From contig DDWM01000034.1 in NCBI GenBank assembly GCA_002345925.1, positions 9,792 through 59,973 of the forward strand: 50,182 bases of DNA, read 5' to 3'. Numbering within the stretch: the first letter of the stretch is position 1; each line of letters starts with the position of its first letter. The notes under the pieces were generated by a model, which did no database searches, was not told the origin of the DNA, and saw nothing but the letters and a program-made list of their open reading frames with translations. Positions 41,104-49,555 of this stretch are shown in pieces. The DNA comes from Actinobacteria bacterium UBA2286 (GTDB taxonomy: Bacteria > Actinomycetota > Coriobacteriia > Anaerosomatales > Anaerosomataceae). The position numbers and the translations under genes are program-made.

Positions 41104-41150
41104 CGTCCGAAAGGTTCTCTCGGGGGTCTCGCGCCCCCAAAGAGCCAGGA
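41104..41150 (-). other. Competing hairpins in the MgtE-like gene leader
   Basis: On the minus strand, CTCT-tt-GGGGG and CCCCC-g-AGAG form a strong hairpin about 25 to 60 nt before the start codon. GGTCTCG further upstream could instead pair with CGAGACC from the same loop. No T-run follows. Possible second regulatory or RNA-stability element after the M-box terminator. Confidence 0.5.
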
Positions 41151-41218
41151 GCCGAGACCTACGGACTGAATGGCGTCACGAGGGTCCTGTTCTATCGACG
41201 ATAGGTCTGACAGCAATG

Positions 41219-41249
41219 AAAAACCCCTGCGTCCGGATAGACGAGGGGT
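41219..41249 (-). terminator. M-box-controlled intrinsic terminator
   Basis: Minus strand: CCCCTCGTC, a 6-nt loop, GACGcAGGGG and TTTTT. The 5' arm CCCCTCGTC is also complementary to GACGAGGG at the 3' end of the M-box (plus 41311-41318), so antiterminator and terminator exclude each other. Confidence 0.9.
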
Positions 41250-41304
41250 AAGAAAGCGCGAAAACGTCGCGCGAATCGCCCGGGCGCTGTGAGCGTCCGG
41301 AGCG

Positions 41305-41475
41305 TCCCTTCCCTCGTCATAGTTTGAGCACTGTCCGACGTAGGGCGCATGCGCCCAGCCACGTTATCCTTCGCCTTAAGCCGGCGAGGGCTGCTATACC
41401 CATTGGCGTCTCTCGACATTTCCGGGCAGTGGCCTGTGTTCGAACAGGAGCCGCACCTAACGGAACGGAGCCTTT
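41305..41475 (-). promoter_or_regulatory. M-box (ykoK) Mg2+ riboswitch
   Basis: Read on the minus strand, the core matches the M-box closely and in order: CCGTTAGGTGCGGCTCCTGT, CACTGCCCGGAAATGTC, GAGACGCCAATGGG, a long P-stem region with GCTTAAGGCG, TGGGCGCATGCGCCCTACGTC, CAGTGCTCAAACTATGACG. M-boxes bind Mg2+ and switch off Mg2+ transport genes when Mg2+ is plentiful. Here the downstream genes are the MgtE-like protein and an NRAMP-related transporter. With Mg2+ bound, closure of P1 frees the terminator at 41219-41249; without it, GACGAGGG pairs with the terminator arm. The GTTCGAAC within the plus strand here belongs to the riboswitch and is not a tRNA arm. Confidence 0.95.
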
Positions 41476-41506
41476 CACGTTGTCAATGCCCCGAGGGGCA
41501 CCGAAG

Positions 41507-41535
41507 ATTGTAGCCTCTGAGCAGCGGCGATGCAA
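41507..41535 (-). promoter_or_regulatory. Sigma-70-type promoter of the Mg2+ operon
   Basis: On the minus strand TTGCAT (-35, plus 41530-41535) and TACAAT (-10, plus 41507-41512) are exactly 17 nt apart. Transcription would start near 41500, about 30 nt before the M-box. The plus-strand DNA from here to 41640 holds no gene that I can see. Confidence 0.8.
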
Positions 41536-41642
41536 ACGCTCGACCCCGTTCTAGGTGCCTCTGGCGGTCAGCTATATGCGCGTGGACCCGGAGCTGATTC
41601 TTCTGCCGGTGATCGTCATGGATTGAGCAGTCCGATTGAACC

Positions 41643-41671
41643 TTGACTAACCTTAGTCCGAGGAGTCAAAT
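41643..41671 (+). promoter_or_regulatory. Promoter with dyad operator upstream of the solute-binding protein gene
   Basis: TTGACT (-35) and TCAAAT (-10) are 17 nt apart. A perfect inverted repeat, GACTAA-cc-TTAGTC (41645-41658), overlaps the -35 box, a position where a repressor would block transcription. The shape recalls metal-regulator boxes (DtxR/IdeR family, TTAGG...CCTAA), but the match is only partial. About 80 nt of leader separates it from the start codon. Confidence 0.6.
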
Positions 41672-41752
41672 AACACTGTTTAGTTAATCTTTGGGGTCAC
41701 TCAGGCATCTCGGTTAGCCTGCAGCAAGCGACATGATTGGCCAGGTCATCCT

Positions 41753-42985
41753 ATGCGCGCACGGCCGCTGACCGCACGGGTCGGTTCTAGGAATCACGTG
41801 ATTGCGGTAGGTGCGATGGTTTGCTCTGTCGCATTGATGGCATTAGTCGGCTGTGGTGCAGGGGACACTGTCGCCAGAGGAGATTCGGTAACCGCTCTGC
41901 CGAACTCGGCTTACTATGTCAGTTCCGGCCTCAGCGAGTGGATCGATCCGGATACCGGTTATGACACCACCCGTGAGTGGACCATCGATGGCGACACATG
42001 GCCGGTTGCCTTGATCATGAGTCCGTCGCAAAGTCCGCAGTTGCTCCTTGGGGACACGGCTGGGCTGTATAAGAATGCGCTCAAGCCTTTAGGGATAACG
42101 CCGGTTGTGGAGAAGATCGAGATACCAGCGCGTACGTTCCATGCGCTTCAGCGGTCAAAGTGGGCGTTCGTGTACATGCCGTATGCCGTCTTCACTGATT
42201 ACTGCCGCACCAACGACAACCAGGGTGGTGCCGGTGGACTCCAGTATGTTGCGCTAGCCGGCAGCACGCAGGGCGGCGGCTATACGCTGATAACTCAGGA
42301 TCCGGCCATACAGAGCGTCGCCGACCTGGCTGGCAAGAAGGTGGCAGGGCTGGAGAGCAACCCCGCGCGCATCGTATTGATGCGTGCTGCTGCCGAGCAG
42401 GCAGGGCTCAAGCTCGGGCAGGGTGAGGGTGAGATCGGGTTCTCAACCGGCGCGAGCGCGGACGATGTCAATGAATACCTTGCGGGCGAGTGTGACGCAC
42501 TGATCGTTCTCAGCATCGTAAAAGACAGGTTCCTTCGCACCGGTTCGCGCGTTGTGAGCGATTTCACCGACGTCGGTTATACGCCCAACTACACGATTCT
42601 CTGTGTAGATAGGAGCGTCCTTGATGAGCGTCCGGACGTAGTCGACGCGTTCTTGGAGGCGCACTATCAGGCGAATCTGCTTGCAGAACGTATGCCGGCG
42701 GACGGGCTTCGCCAGGTGTTGATGGATTCATGGAACGGATACTTCGAGTCTCAGGAGACAACAGCCGCCGCTCAGCGCGTCGTTCCTGATCTTGCGGCAT
42801 TCGAGACGCTTCTCGGCAACATGGGCCCGGAGCAGCGTATCGATCCGGCGCTGCTAGACGATTGCTTCGCATATCTGGATGACAACGTGGCGTGGGGCTG
42901 GAATGGCCAAGTAGACCGAACCAGGCTGCTCGCACTTGAACGGTACAACAAGATTCTGGAATCACATGGAGAGAAGTCGCAGTAG
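41753..42985 (+). CDS. Orphan ABC-type solute-binding lipoprotein (NMT1/TauA-like)
   Basis: 410-aa exported lipoprotein: basic N-region, hydrophobic core (VIAVGAMVCSVALMAL) and lipobox LVGC. The mature protein has a periplasmic-binding type II fold like NMT1/SsuA: WPVALIMSPSQSPQLLLGDTAGLYK, DPAIQSVADLAGKKVAGLESNPARI, and ECDALIVLSIVKDRFL. The ligand is unknown. No permease or ATPase gene adjoins it; instead a multiheme cytochrome starts 24 nt downstream. So it may deliver a ligand to, or sense one for, the electron-transfer protein. Transcription probably begins at the promoter with the dyad operator. Confidence 0.85.
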   Translation: MRARPLTARVGSRNHVIAVGAMVCSVALMALVGCGAGDTVARGDSVTALPNSAYYVSSGLSEWIDPDTGYDTTREWTIDGDTWPVALIMSPSQSPQLLLGDTAGLYKNALKPLGITPVVEKIEIPARTFHALQRSKWAFVYMPYAVFTDYCRTNDNQGGAGGLQYVALAGSTQGGGYTLITQDPAIQSVADLAGKKVAGLESNPARIVLMRAAAEQAGLKLGQGEGEIGFSTGASADDVNEYLAGECDALIVLSIVKDRFLRTGSRVVSDFTDVGYTPNYTILCVDRSVLDERPDVVDAFLEAHYQANLLAERMPADGLRQVLMDSWNGYFESQETTAAAQRVVPDLAAFETLLGNMGPEQRIDPALLDDCFAYLDDNVAWGWNGQVDRTRLLALERYNKILESHGEKSQ

Positions 42986-43009
42986 CGGGTTCAGTCGGGG
43001 GAGATAACA

Positions 43010-46000
43010 TTGGCGCAAGAGATGAGTCGCGTAGCAGGCACGTGTCAAGCGGGATGGCGCGCACTGTACGTAGGTGCTGCGTGTGCGTTGGTGGCTATGG
43101 CGGTGGCGCTTAGTGCGCCGACTGCGGCGTACGCCGCCGCAACCCTGAGTTCCGTAACGCCGACTGCCGGCGTGACCATGGCCACCAGCGTTACCCGGGT
43201 GAGTGTCTTTGCCGATGACTCGTCCAATATCCTTACAACCAGTCGCATCACGATAGACGGTACCCCGGTCGCCACCTACGTCGACTGGGTTGGGCACATG
43301 GAGGATCCTGATTGCGAGATGATCTGGGTCGTTGACGACTACACGGCGGCTACCATCTCGGCGAGCACCGTTCCGCTTGCCGAAGGTACACACACGGTGT
43401 CGGTGACTGTCGAAACGGCGTCTTCGGGCTTGACCACCTATTCTTGGTCTTTCACGATTCAGTTCCCGGCTGCGAGCAAGGCAACGTTCTCTGCGCGTGT
43501 TCCTTCCCCGGGGACGACGGTAACGACGGTCGCTCCGCTGAGGGTCACGATCGACAGTCCGGCTGTGATGTACGCCGGCAACTCGGCGTTCTACCTGGAC
43601 GGAGTCCGGCTGTCGACGACGGCAAGTGGTTCAGGCACCAAGAAGCTGCTCGCCTTCACCTACGGCTCAAGCAACTACACGGATGGTCCGCATACGGTGC
43701 GCGCGACGGTGCTAGACCAGGCCGGGATATTCTCTGAGGACACGTGGGTGTTCACCGCCCAAGTCGCTCCCACACGGTCAGCGTTTGTTCCTGCCAGCGG
43801 TTCTACGGTGAACGCTGCCCGACGGCCAATAGGACTTACGGTGGCCGACAACACTCCCGGCACCGTGAACCTCCGACTGCGGGTGGACGGAGTCCAGGTA
43901 CAGAACGGGCAGATAGCACAGGGCGCTTTCTTGTGGACGCCATCGACCGACTACGCCAACAACAGCATGCACACCGTGATAGCCGATGTCACCGATGCTG
44001 CCGGAAACGTTGGCAGTTCTACTTGGAGCTTCACGGTGACCGCGCCAACGCCTATGACCCAACTGGAGTGCGGCTCGTGCCATCCCACCTATCCGCTGGC
44101 GCACCCTATGAACAACTGCGCTTCTTGCCACACCGCTGATGACCACGGTGATGGTCCCAATTGTGGGGACTGTCACGGTAGCCATGACGGTTCCTGGCTG
44201 GGTGCCTGCACCAGCTGCCACTCTGCGGCCAGCCCGACCGTGCCGCAGCACACCATTGCGAACACCGCTGTTTCGCATACGACCGCGACCACCGGGTGCG
44301 ATCGGTGCCACTCTACCTCGCTCGTGACGGAGCACGCGAAATACCCATCAAGCAGCGCATTCAAGTATCAATGCACCACATGCCACTCAAGCACGGATGC
44401 CACCGTCAAAGCGGCGATCGTCGCAGGCGATACACGGTGTGAGGCGTGTCACGGCGATACGGATCACGCGGCGCTGCACGTCTCGGCAACCAGCTCAGGT
44501 TGCTTCGGCGCGGGGTGCCATGACGCCTCGAAGAACCTGGCAACCGTGCACGAGCTGTATGTAGGGCCCGGAAGCGAGAATCCGGAGTACGCGACGTCGT
44601 GCGATTTGTGCCATATCAACCCCGAAGTGAATACAGCTACTTCCGGAACACGCTGCACCACCGCCTGCCACAGCGGAACGACTCACTCTCGTTACGCGAC
44701 TCGGCACACCGTGACGGCGGCAAGCAGCACGTGCACGTCGTGCCACGGCAGCGATCTTTCGACGGTTCACGGCGCGATGGCGGATCTCACCAAATGTGCG
44801 ATCTGCCATTCGAGCAAGGACAACTGGACCAAGACCGCCGAGTGTGTCAGCTGCCATGCGGATGTGAGTCATGAGTCGCTGCACGTCTCGGCGGTTGAAT
44901 CAGGCTGCGGCGATTGTCACGACAGCAACCTCATCGCCGAGCACGTCACAAAACGCGGGTTCGTGTGCGCGACGTGTCATGATGCGCAGCTCAGCGGCAC
45001 GGGCTCAGTCACCTCAGAGGCTCAGGTCATGCCACAGGAGACTGGCTCGATCAGCCTGGCGAGCGCGGATATGGATGCAAACGACATCGCCACGGCGATC
45101 GCTAATGGCGACACGTCGTGCTACGCGTGCCATACCCCTGGGTTCCACCCGTCGATGCTCGGCACATGGGGATCCACTGACTACTACAGCTGGGAATCGA
45201 CCGCGCTTGTCGGCGGCTCAGTGTTGGGTTCGGTTGGGGCGAACCCCGCCAACCCGGGTGTTCACGCCAACTACCAGACGACCACGGCGAAGTGCGGCAT
45301 CTGTCACTCGGTACACCGCGCCAAGGCTACCGGCGTCAAGCTCCTGAACACCTCGGTCGCCACCTGCGCCGGGTGTCACGCCGCTGGCACCGGAACGATC
45401 ACGTCTAAGCTTGTCAGCTGGCAATCGGGTGGGCCGCACGGCTCCGGAAACACGGCGAACTGCAACACGCGTGGATGCCACGCGAGCAGCCCGCACGGGG
45501 TCGGCGTTTCCCAGTACAAGATTCTTGCTTCGAAGCTGATCACGGCAGCCGCTGACCCGGGCCTCGCGCTCGCGATTTCTAATCCCGCAAGCTCTGGCAT
45601 CAGAGTTGAAGACCTGAATGCGGACGCAAGCTCTACGTGGACGCAGGAGACTCGCGATCTGGTCACCACGGGCTACACCTGTAACACCACTGGTTGCCAT
45701 GTGCAGACGTTGCTGGCCGTCGTGAAGAAGGACTGGTCGGAACAGCGCGATACTGTGTACGGATCCGGCGAGACCACAGCTAAGACGGGGCACATGGGCC
45801 AAGCGGCGTCGAATTCAGCGAACCACAACTACGCAGCGGTTGCCGGATGCACGAGTTGCCACGACCAGACTGATGCCGGAACCGCATCCGGATACACTTT
45901 CCCTCACTCGCAGACGGCGTACGGCACCAGCAACCTCGGCACGAGTCGGGCGTATCTATGGATGGGCTACGCGGGATCGGTTGGCGACACGATGACTGCT

Positions 46001-46090
46001 GTCGATTCCGGCGAGAAAGCCTATGACGGTACATGCCTCAAGTGTCATCGTTCGGCTGGATCCACGGCGGGCATTGGTGTGGACTACTAG
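43010..46090 (+). CDS. Large extracellular multiheme c-type cytochrome with Ig-like domains
   Basis: 1026-aa exported protein. Signal peptide (about 1-42, cleavage near TAAYA). Three Ig-like beta domains follow (about 43-145, 150-250, 252-345), each closing with TYSWSFTIQ, TWVFTAQ or STWSFTV type strands. A haem-rich region (about 354-1013) then has 18 CxxCH, one CxxxCH (CTTACH) and three CxxxxCH (CFGAGCH, CNTRGCH, CNTTGCH), up to 22 haem sites. Extra histidines supply second ligands. Suggests electron transfer at the cell surface. TTG start with GGGGGAG 6 nt upstream; ATG at 43022 is the alternative. Second gene after the solute-binding lipoprotein. I see no terminator in the 27 bp before the convergent HAD gene. 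Confidence 0.93.
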   Translation: MAQEMSRVAGTCQAGWRALYVGAACALVAMAVALSAPTAAYAAATLSSVTPTAGVTMATSVTRVSVFADDSSNILTTSRITIDGTPVATYVDWVGHMEDPDCEMIWVVDDYTAATISASTVPLAEGTHTVSVTVETASSGLTTYSWSFTIQFPAASKATFSARVPSPGTTVTTVAPLRVTIDSPAVMYAGNSAFYLDGVRLSTTASGSGTKKLLAFTYGSSNYTDGPHTVRATVLDQAGIFSEDTWVFTAQVAPTRSAFVPASGSTVNAARRPIGLTVADNTPGTVNLRLRVDGVQVQNGQIAQGAFLWTPSTDYANNSMHTVIADVTDAAGNVGSSTWSFTVTAPTPMTQLECGSCHPTYPLAHPMNNCASCHTADDHGDGPNCGDCHGSHDGSWLGACTSCHSAASPTVPQHTIANTAVSHTTATTGCDRCHSTSLVTEHAKYPSSSAFKYQCTTCHSSTDATVKAAIVAGDTRCEACHGDTDHAALHVSATSSGCFGAGCHDASKNLATVHELYVGPGSENPEYATSCDLCHINPEVNTATSGTRCTTACHSGTTHSRYATRHTVTAASSTCTSCHGSDLSTVHGAMADLTKCAICHSSKDNWTKTAECVSCHADVSHESLHVSAVESGCGDCHDSNLIAEHVTKRGFVCATCHDAQLSGTGSVTSEAQVMPQETGSISLASADMDANDIATAIANGDTSCYACHTPGFHPSMLGTWGSTDYYSWESTALVGGSVLGSVGANPANPGVHANYQTTTAKCGICHSVHRAKATGVKLLNTSVATCAGCHAAGTGTITSKLVSWQSGGPHGSGNTANCNTRGCHASSPHGVGVSQYKILASKLITAAADPGLALAISNPASSGIRVEDLNADASSTWTQETRDLVTTGYTCNTTGCHVQTLLAVVKKDWSEQRDTVYGSGETTAKTGHMGQAASNSANHNYAAVAGCTSCHDQTDAGTASGYTFPHSQTAYGTSNLGTSRAYLWMGYAGSVGDTMTAVDSGEKAYDGTCLKCHRSAGSTAGIGVDY

Positions 46091-46117
46091 CTGTCGGGCG
46101 GCGAGTGAACCCGGTCG

Positions 46118-47005
46118 TTAGATGCCTCTGGCGGCCAGCCACGCGTGTGCGAACTCGGCCCAGCCGTCGCCGCGCTCGCCGCGCGTTGCGACCACGTGCT
46201 CCAGCGGCTCCGCGGCGGCGAGCACACGCGGGTCACCGAGCGCGTTGTTCACGAGGATGCCGAGTGCTGCCGCATTCATCATCTCGACATCGGTCGCCGA
46301 GTCGCCGATCGCGATCGCGTCCTCGGGCGTGAGCCCGCGACGTTCGAGCAGCGAGCGTATCGCAAGCTCCTTCGACGTTCCCTTCGGCACGAGGTGGTAT
46401 GCGTGCACCTCGTCGACGTCCACAAGCGTGTGCTTCGGTGGGTTGATGATCCCGTTATCGATGATCGCGATCGGCACATCGAGCGTGTCGAGTCTGTCCT
46501 GTGCCGCTGCGCAGTCGATATGCCCTCGAAGCACGTGCGTGATCTCACGGTCCGTGTGCCAGGGGTCGTGCTCCTCGATCTTGCCCGGGAACGCCTCGGC
46601 CAGCACACGCAAGCCGCCGTACCGTGTGATCGCCTGGTACGGCGTCTCATCGGGGAGCAGCACGCCCTCAGGCCAATCGCCGAGGAGGTACTCCACCGCT
46701 TCTCCTCGACCGTACTTCACGACGCAGCCGAGCTCTGCGATGAAAGACGACCAGCCGAGCAGGCGGCTCACCTCACCGGACTGGATGCGGTTGCGACCTG
46801 TGCACACCACAACATCAAGGCCGGCCCTGTTCACTTCCACGATCGCCTGGACCGTGGTGAGCGCGGGCGCGCCCTTGGCATCGATGAGCGCCGAGCCTCC
46901 GAGACCGAGCAGCGTGCCGTCAAGGTCGGTGAGGGTGATCTTCGCACGCGACAGCACTTCTGCGGCGTACGGCGACTCGTCCAGGTACTCTATGTGGTGA
47001 GGCAT
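46118..47005 (-). CDS. HAD-superfamily phosphatase (Cof / mannosyl-3-phosphoglycerate phosphatase type)
   Basis: 295-aa HAD hydrolase. Motif I is TLTDLDGTLLG (about 24-34), with both catalytic Asp residues; the type IIB cap lies between. Motif II Thr is in VVVCTGRNR, motif III Lys is in LVPKGTSKELAIRSLL, and motif IV is AIAIGDSATDVEMMNAA. The KGTSKELAI plus DIEM-like ending resembles mannosyl-3-phosphoglycerate or sucrose phosphatases, so a sugar phosphate is the likely substrate, without certainty. GAGGAG site before the ATG. Single minus-strand gene between plus-strand operons. Confidence 0.88.
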   Translation of the reverse strand: MPHHIEYLDESPYAAEVLSRAKITLTDLDGTLLGLGGSALIDAKGAPALTTVQAIVEVNRAGLDVVVCTGRNRIQSGEVSRLLGWSSFIAELGCVVKYGRGEAVEYLLGDWPEGVLLPDETPYQAITRYGGLRVLAEAFPGKIEEHDPWHTDREITHVLRGHIDCAAAQDRLDTLDVPIAIIDNGIINPPKHTLVDVDEVHAYHLVPKGTSKELAIRSLLERRGLTPEDAIAIGDSATDVEMMNAAALGILVNNALGDPRVLAAAEPLEHVVATRGERGDGWAEFAHAWLAARGI

Positions 47006-47051
47006 ATCGCTCCTCGGCAGGTAGGGTGCATCAACTGGCTCGGGACTATTC

Positions 47052-47057
47052 TATAAT
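47052..47057 (+). promoter_or_regulatory. Putative -10 element for the GNAT/ABC operon
   Basis: A consensus TATAAT lies 46 nt before the GTG of the GNAT gene, in the gap between that gene and the divergent HAD gene. No clear -35 is seen at 17 nt. Confidence 0.5.
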
Positions 47058-47102
47058 GTGACGCGTGCGCCCGCCGGGCGCTTTCATTACGGAGGACCCA
47101 CG

Positions 47103-47720
47103 GTGACAGCAGTACGAGCGGATGAGTCTCTGGAGATGCCATACCCGCAGTACCGTTGCGCGACGTGCGGGAAGGACCTCCCGCTCACGGAAGCACGGCT
47201 CACGGTGACCTGTCAGGAGCACCGCGCCGGCGGAAAACGAGGCGACTACGTCGTCCGCGCCGCTACACCCGATGACAGGCACGACATCGAAGAGATCTGC
47301 GACCGCGCCTGGGGAGAGACCGATGTTGACGCCTTTGGCCGCACCTTCGACGTCCTTACTGCCGAGAACCTCGTTGCGGAGAGCGACGGAGAGTTCGCCG
47401 GTTTGATCTCGCTCGCGCTCGATCGCGGCGAGCTTGCGGTCGTTCTGCTCTCGGTGTATCCGGGATATCAGGGCTCTGGCGTAGGCTCCGCGCTCATCAA
47501 CGCTGCGGTGGAGCTTGGCCGAGGCAAGGGCGTCATGGCGCTCAAGATCGCCACGACCAACGACGACATCCCCGCGCTGCACTTCTACCAGCGCCACGGT
47601 TTCGCGATCTACGAGATCGAGACCGGCATCATGATCGACCATCACGGCGAGGCCATCTCAGGCTTCGCCGGTATCCCTGTGCGCGACGAAGTTCGTTTGC
47701 GCCGTCCTGTCTGCCCGTAG
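47103..47720 (+). CDS. GNAT acetyltransferase with an N-terminal Cys motif
   Basis: 205-aa protein. The N-terminal 45 residues carry CATCGKDLPLTEARLTVTC, a possible small zinc-binding or redox knuckle. The GNAT domain (about 48-185) has VRAATPDDRHDIEEICDRAW at its start, and the acetyl-CoA loop YPGYQGSGVGSALINAA (Q-x-x-G-x-G), then IATTNDDIPALHFYQRHGF. The substrate is unknown. The GTG at 47103 has GGAGG 7 nt upstream; an ATG at 47058 lies at the predicted -10 and is rejected. Precedes the ABC transporter operon by 37 nt. Confidence 0.87.
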   Translation: MTAVRADESLEMPYPQYRCATCGKDLPLTEARLTVTCQEHRAGGKRGDYVVRAATPDDRHDIEEICDRAWGETDVDAFGRTFDVLTAENLVAESDGEFAGLISLALDRGELAVVLLSVYPGYQGSGVGSALINAAVELGRGKGVMALKIATTNDDIPALHFYQRHGFAIYEIETGIMIDHHGEAISGFAGIPVRDEVRLRRPVCP

Positions 47721-47757
47721 CCCCGCTTCGTCTATGTTCTTGATCCGAGGAGGACCT

Positions 47758-48756
47758 GTGAGAATCACCCGTACTGGTTTGGTAGCCCTTGCGCTTGTAA
47801 TCGCGATGTCCGCATTTGCTCTGTCCGGATGCGCGAAGAGCGATCCAGAACCTGTCACCTCGGATCCGATCGCCAATGCTGAGCCGGCAGCGATCAAGAT
47901 AGGTACGCTTCCAACTGAGGATGCCCTGCCGCTTTGGGTCGCCGAGGAGAACGGTCTGTTCGAGAAGGCCGGCATATCTGTAGAGATCATCACGTTCCAG
48001 GCTGCACAGGAGCGCGACGCGGCATTTGCCTCCGGCGCGATCGACGCATACATGGGCGACATCATCGCGTCCGCCGGCCTTGAGGCGGGCGGCGCACACG
48101 TATCGCTCGCCACCGTGATGCTTGGCGCGACCGCGAAAGAGGGTCGCTTCGGCATCGTCGCCAAGCCGGACTCGAAGGCCAAGACGCTCGCTGACCTAGT
48201 CGACGTGCCGGTGGGCACCTCCTCGGCAAGCATCCAGGAGTACGTTATCGACGGACTCATGGCTGCAGCGAACGTCCCCGCTGACAAGGTGAAGAAAGAG
48301 ATCGTTGCCAAGGTGCCCGTACGCTTCGAATTGCTCATGAATGGCAAGCTTGAGGCAGCCGCGCTGCCGGAGCCGTTCCTGACGTTGGCCGTCGCTCAGG
48401 GTGCCGTGCTCATAGCTGATGACACCACCGGCGAGAACCTCACTCAGACAGTACTCGGCGTCTCTGACAAGTATCTTGCACTGCCGAGCGGGATGCTCAC
48501 CGCCAAGCTGTTGCTCGATGCGTGGGACGAAGCGGTCGACATCATCAACGCCGACCCGAATTCGTTCAGGGTGCTGCTCGTAGACAAGGCGCGCCTGCCT
48601 GAGCCGCTCAAGGACACCTATCCGGTGAACATGTATCCGAAGGCTGCCGCTCCCACGCAGGCGCAGGTTGATCCGGTGCTCAAGTGGATGAAGGCCAACG
48701 AACTCCTGAAGACCGACGTGACTTACGCCGATCTCGTACAAGCGCTGCCCGAATAA
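47758..48756 (+). CDS. ABC transporter solute-binding lipoprotein (SsuA/TauA/ThiY type)
   Basis: 332-aa exported lipoprotein. Signal with lipobox LSGC, and a mature NMT1/SsuA-like fold: IKIGTLPTEDALPLWVAEENGLFEKAGI, FQAAQERDAAFASGAIDAYMGDI, and TLADLVDVPVGTSSASIQEYV. Family members bind sulfonates, taurine, nitrate, or thiamine precursors; the ligand cannot be read. GTG start with GAGGAGG 4 nt upstream. First gene of a classic binding protein-ATPase-permease set. Confidence 0.92.
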   Translation: MRITRTGLVALALVIAMSAFALSGCAKSDPEPVTSDPIANAEPAAIKIGTLPTEDALPLWVAEENGLFEKAGISVEIITFQAAQERDAAFASGAIDAYMGDIIASAGLEAGGAHVSLATVMLGATAKEGRFGIVAKPDSKAKTLADLVDVPVGTSSASIQEYVIDGLMAAANVPADKVKKEIVAKVPVRFELLMNGKLEAAALPEPFLTLAVAQGAVLIADDTTGENLTQTVLGVSDKYLALPSGMLTAKLLLDAWDEAVDIINADPNSFRVLLVDKARLPEPLKDTYPVNMYPKAAAPTQAQVDPVLKWMKANELLKTDVTYADLVQALPE

Positions 48757-48766
48757 GGGAACACAG

Positions 48767-49555
48767 TTGTCCACGGTCGCGATACGAGACCTCGCCGTCA
48801 CATACGCCGGCGTAGGTCGCGCCGTCCACGCGATCTCGGGACTTGACCTCGAGGTTGGCGACGGCGAGCCCATCGCGATCATCGGGCCCTCCGGCTGCGG
48901 CAAGTCCACGCTCTTGCTGGCGCTTGCAGGTCTTGTGCGCGCGGATTCGGGTGAGCTAGTAGTTGCGGGCGAACCCGTCGCTGGCCCGCGCCGCCGCACG
49001 GCGCTCATTCTGCAAGACTTCGGGCTTCTGCCCTGGAAGACAGTTGCGCACAACGCGGCTCTCGGTCTTGAGGTGCGCGGCGTTGCAGTTACCGAGCGCC
49101 GTCGTGTCGTGGCCGAAGCGCTTGAGCGTCTCGGCCTGGCGGAGTTTGCCGAGGCGTACCCGGGTGAGCTTTCGGGCGGCATGCGCCAGAGACTTGCGCT
49201 TGCTCGCGCTCTCGCGCTCGACGCGGATCTGCTGCTCATGGACGAGCCGCTCTCGGCGCTCGACGCGCTGACGCGCGAAGATCTTCAGAACCTGCTGCTG
49301 GAGATTTGGCGGCAGCGTCGCCACACCTCCATGCTGGTGACGCACTCGATAGAAGAGGCAGTGTTTCTCGGCAGGCGTGTGGTTGTTCTCTCACCTCGCC
49401 CCGGTAGGGTCGCGGCGATCGTCGAGAATCCCGGCATGGGTGAGGATGGCTACAGGGAGACACCCGAGTTCCTCGAGCGCTGCGTGGAGCTGCGTCGCAT
49501 TCTTGCTGCCGAGGGTGCATTCGCGCAGCCATCACTCACGCGGAGCACGTCATGA
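48767..49555 (+). CDS. ABC transporter ATP-binding protein (SsuB/TauB type)
   Basis: 262-aa cytoplasmic ATPase. Walker A is GPSGCGKST (about 44-52), Q-loop LILQDFGLLPWKTV, signature LSGGMRQRLALARAL, Walker B LLLMDEPLSALDA, and H-loop Thr-His in LVTHSIEEAVFL. All catalytic residues are intact. The PWKTV sequence after the Q-loop is typical of the nitrate/sulfonate/taurine group. TTG start with AAGGGA 7-8 nt upstream, 10 nt after the binding-protein gene, and overlapping the permease by ATGA. Confidence 0.95.
   Translation: MSTVAIRDLAVTYAGVGRAVHAISGLDLEVGDGEPIAIIGPSGCGKSTLLLALAGLVRADSGELVVAGEPVAGPRRRTALILQDFGLLPWKTVAHNAALGLEVRGVAVTERRRVVAEALERLGLAEFAEAYPGELSGGMRQRLALARALALDADLLLMDEPLSALDALTREDLQNLLLEIWRQRRHTSMLVTHSIEEAVFLGRRVVVLSPRPGRVAAIVENPGMGEDGYRETPEFLERCVELRRILAAEGAFAQPSLTRSTS

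Noticed and set aside
41081..41140. MgtE-like protein starting at 41140
   Set aside because: The extra 20 residues cover the leader hairpin region; the GTG at 41080 has a good GGGAGG site.
41440..41470. GTTCGAAC resembling a tRNA T-arm
   Set aside because: No acceptor, D or anticodon arms; on the other strand the same bases belong to the M-box riboswitch.
43010..46090. Multiheme protein as a possible zinc-finger or repeat-protein artefact
   Set aside because: The regular CxxCH spacing with free histidines, and the signal peptide, fit a cytochrome far better.
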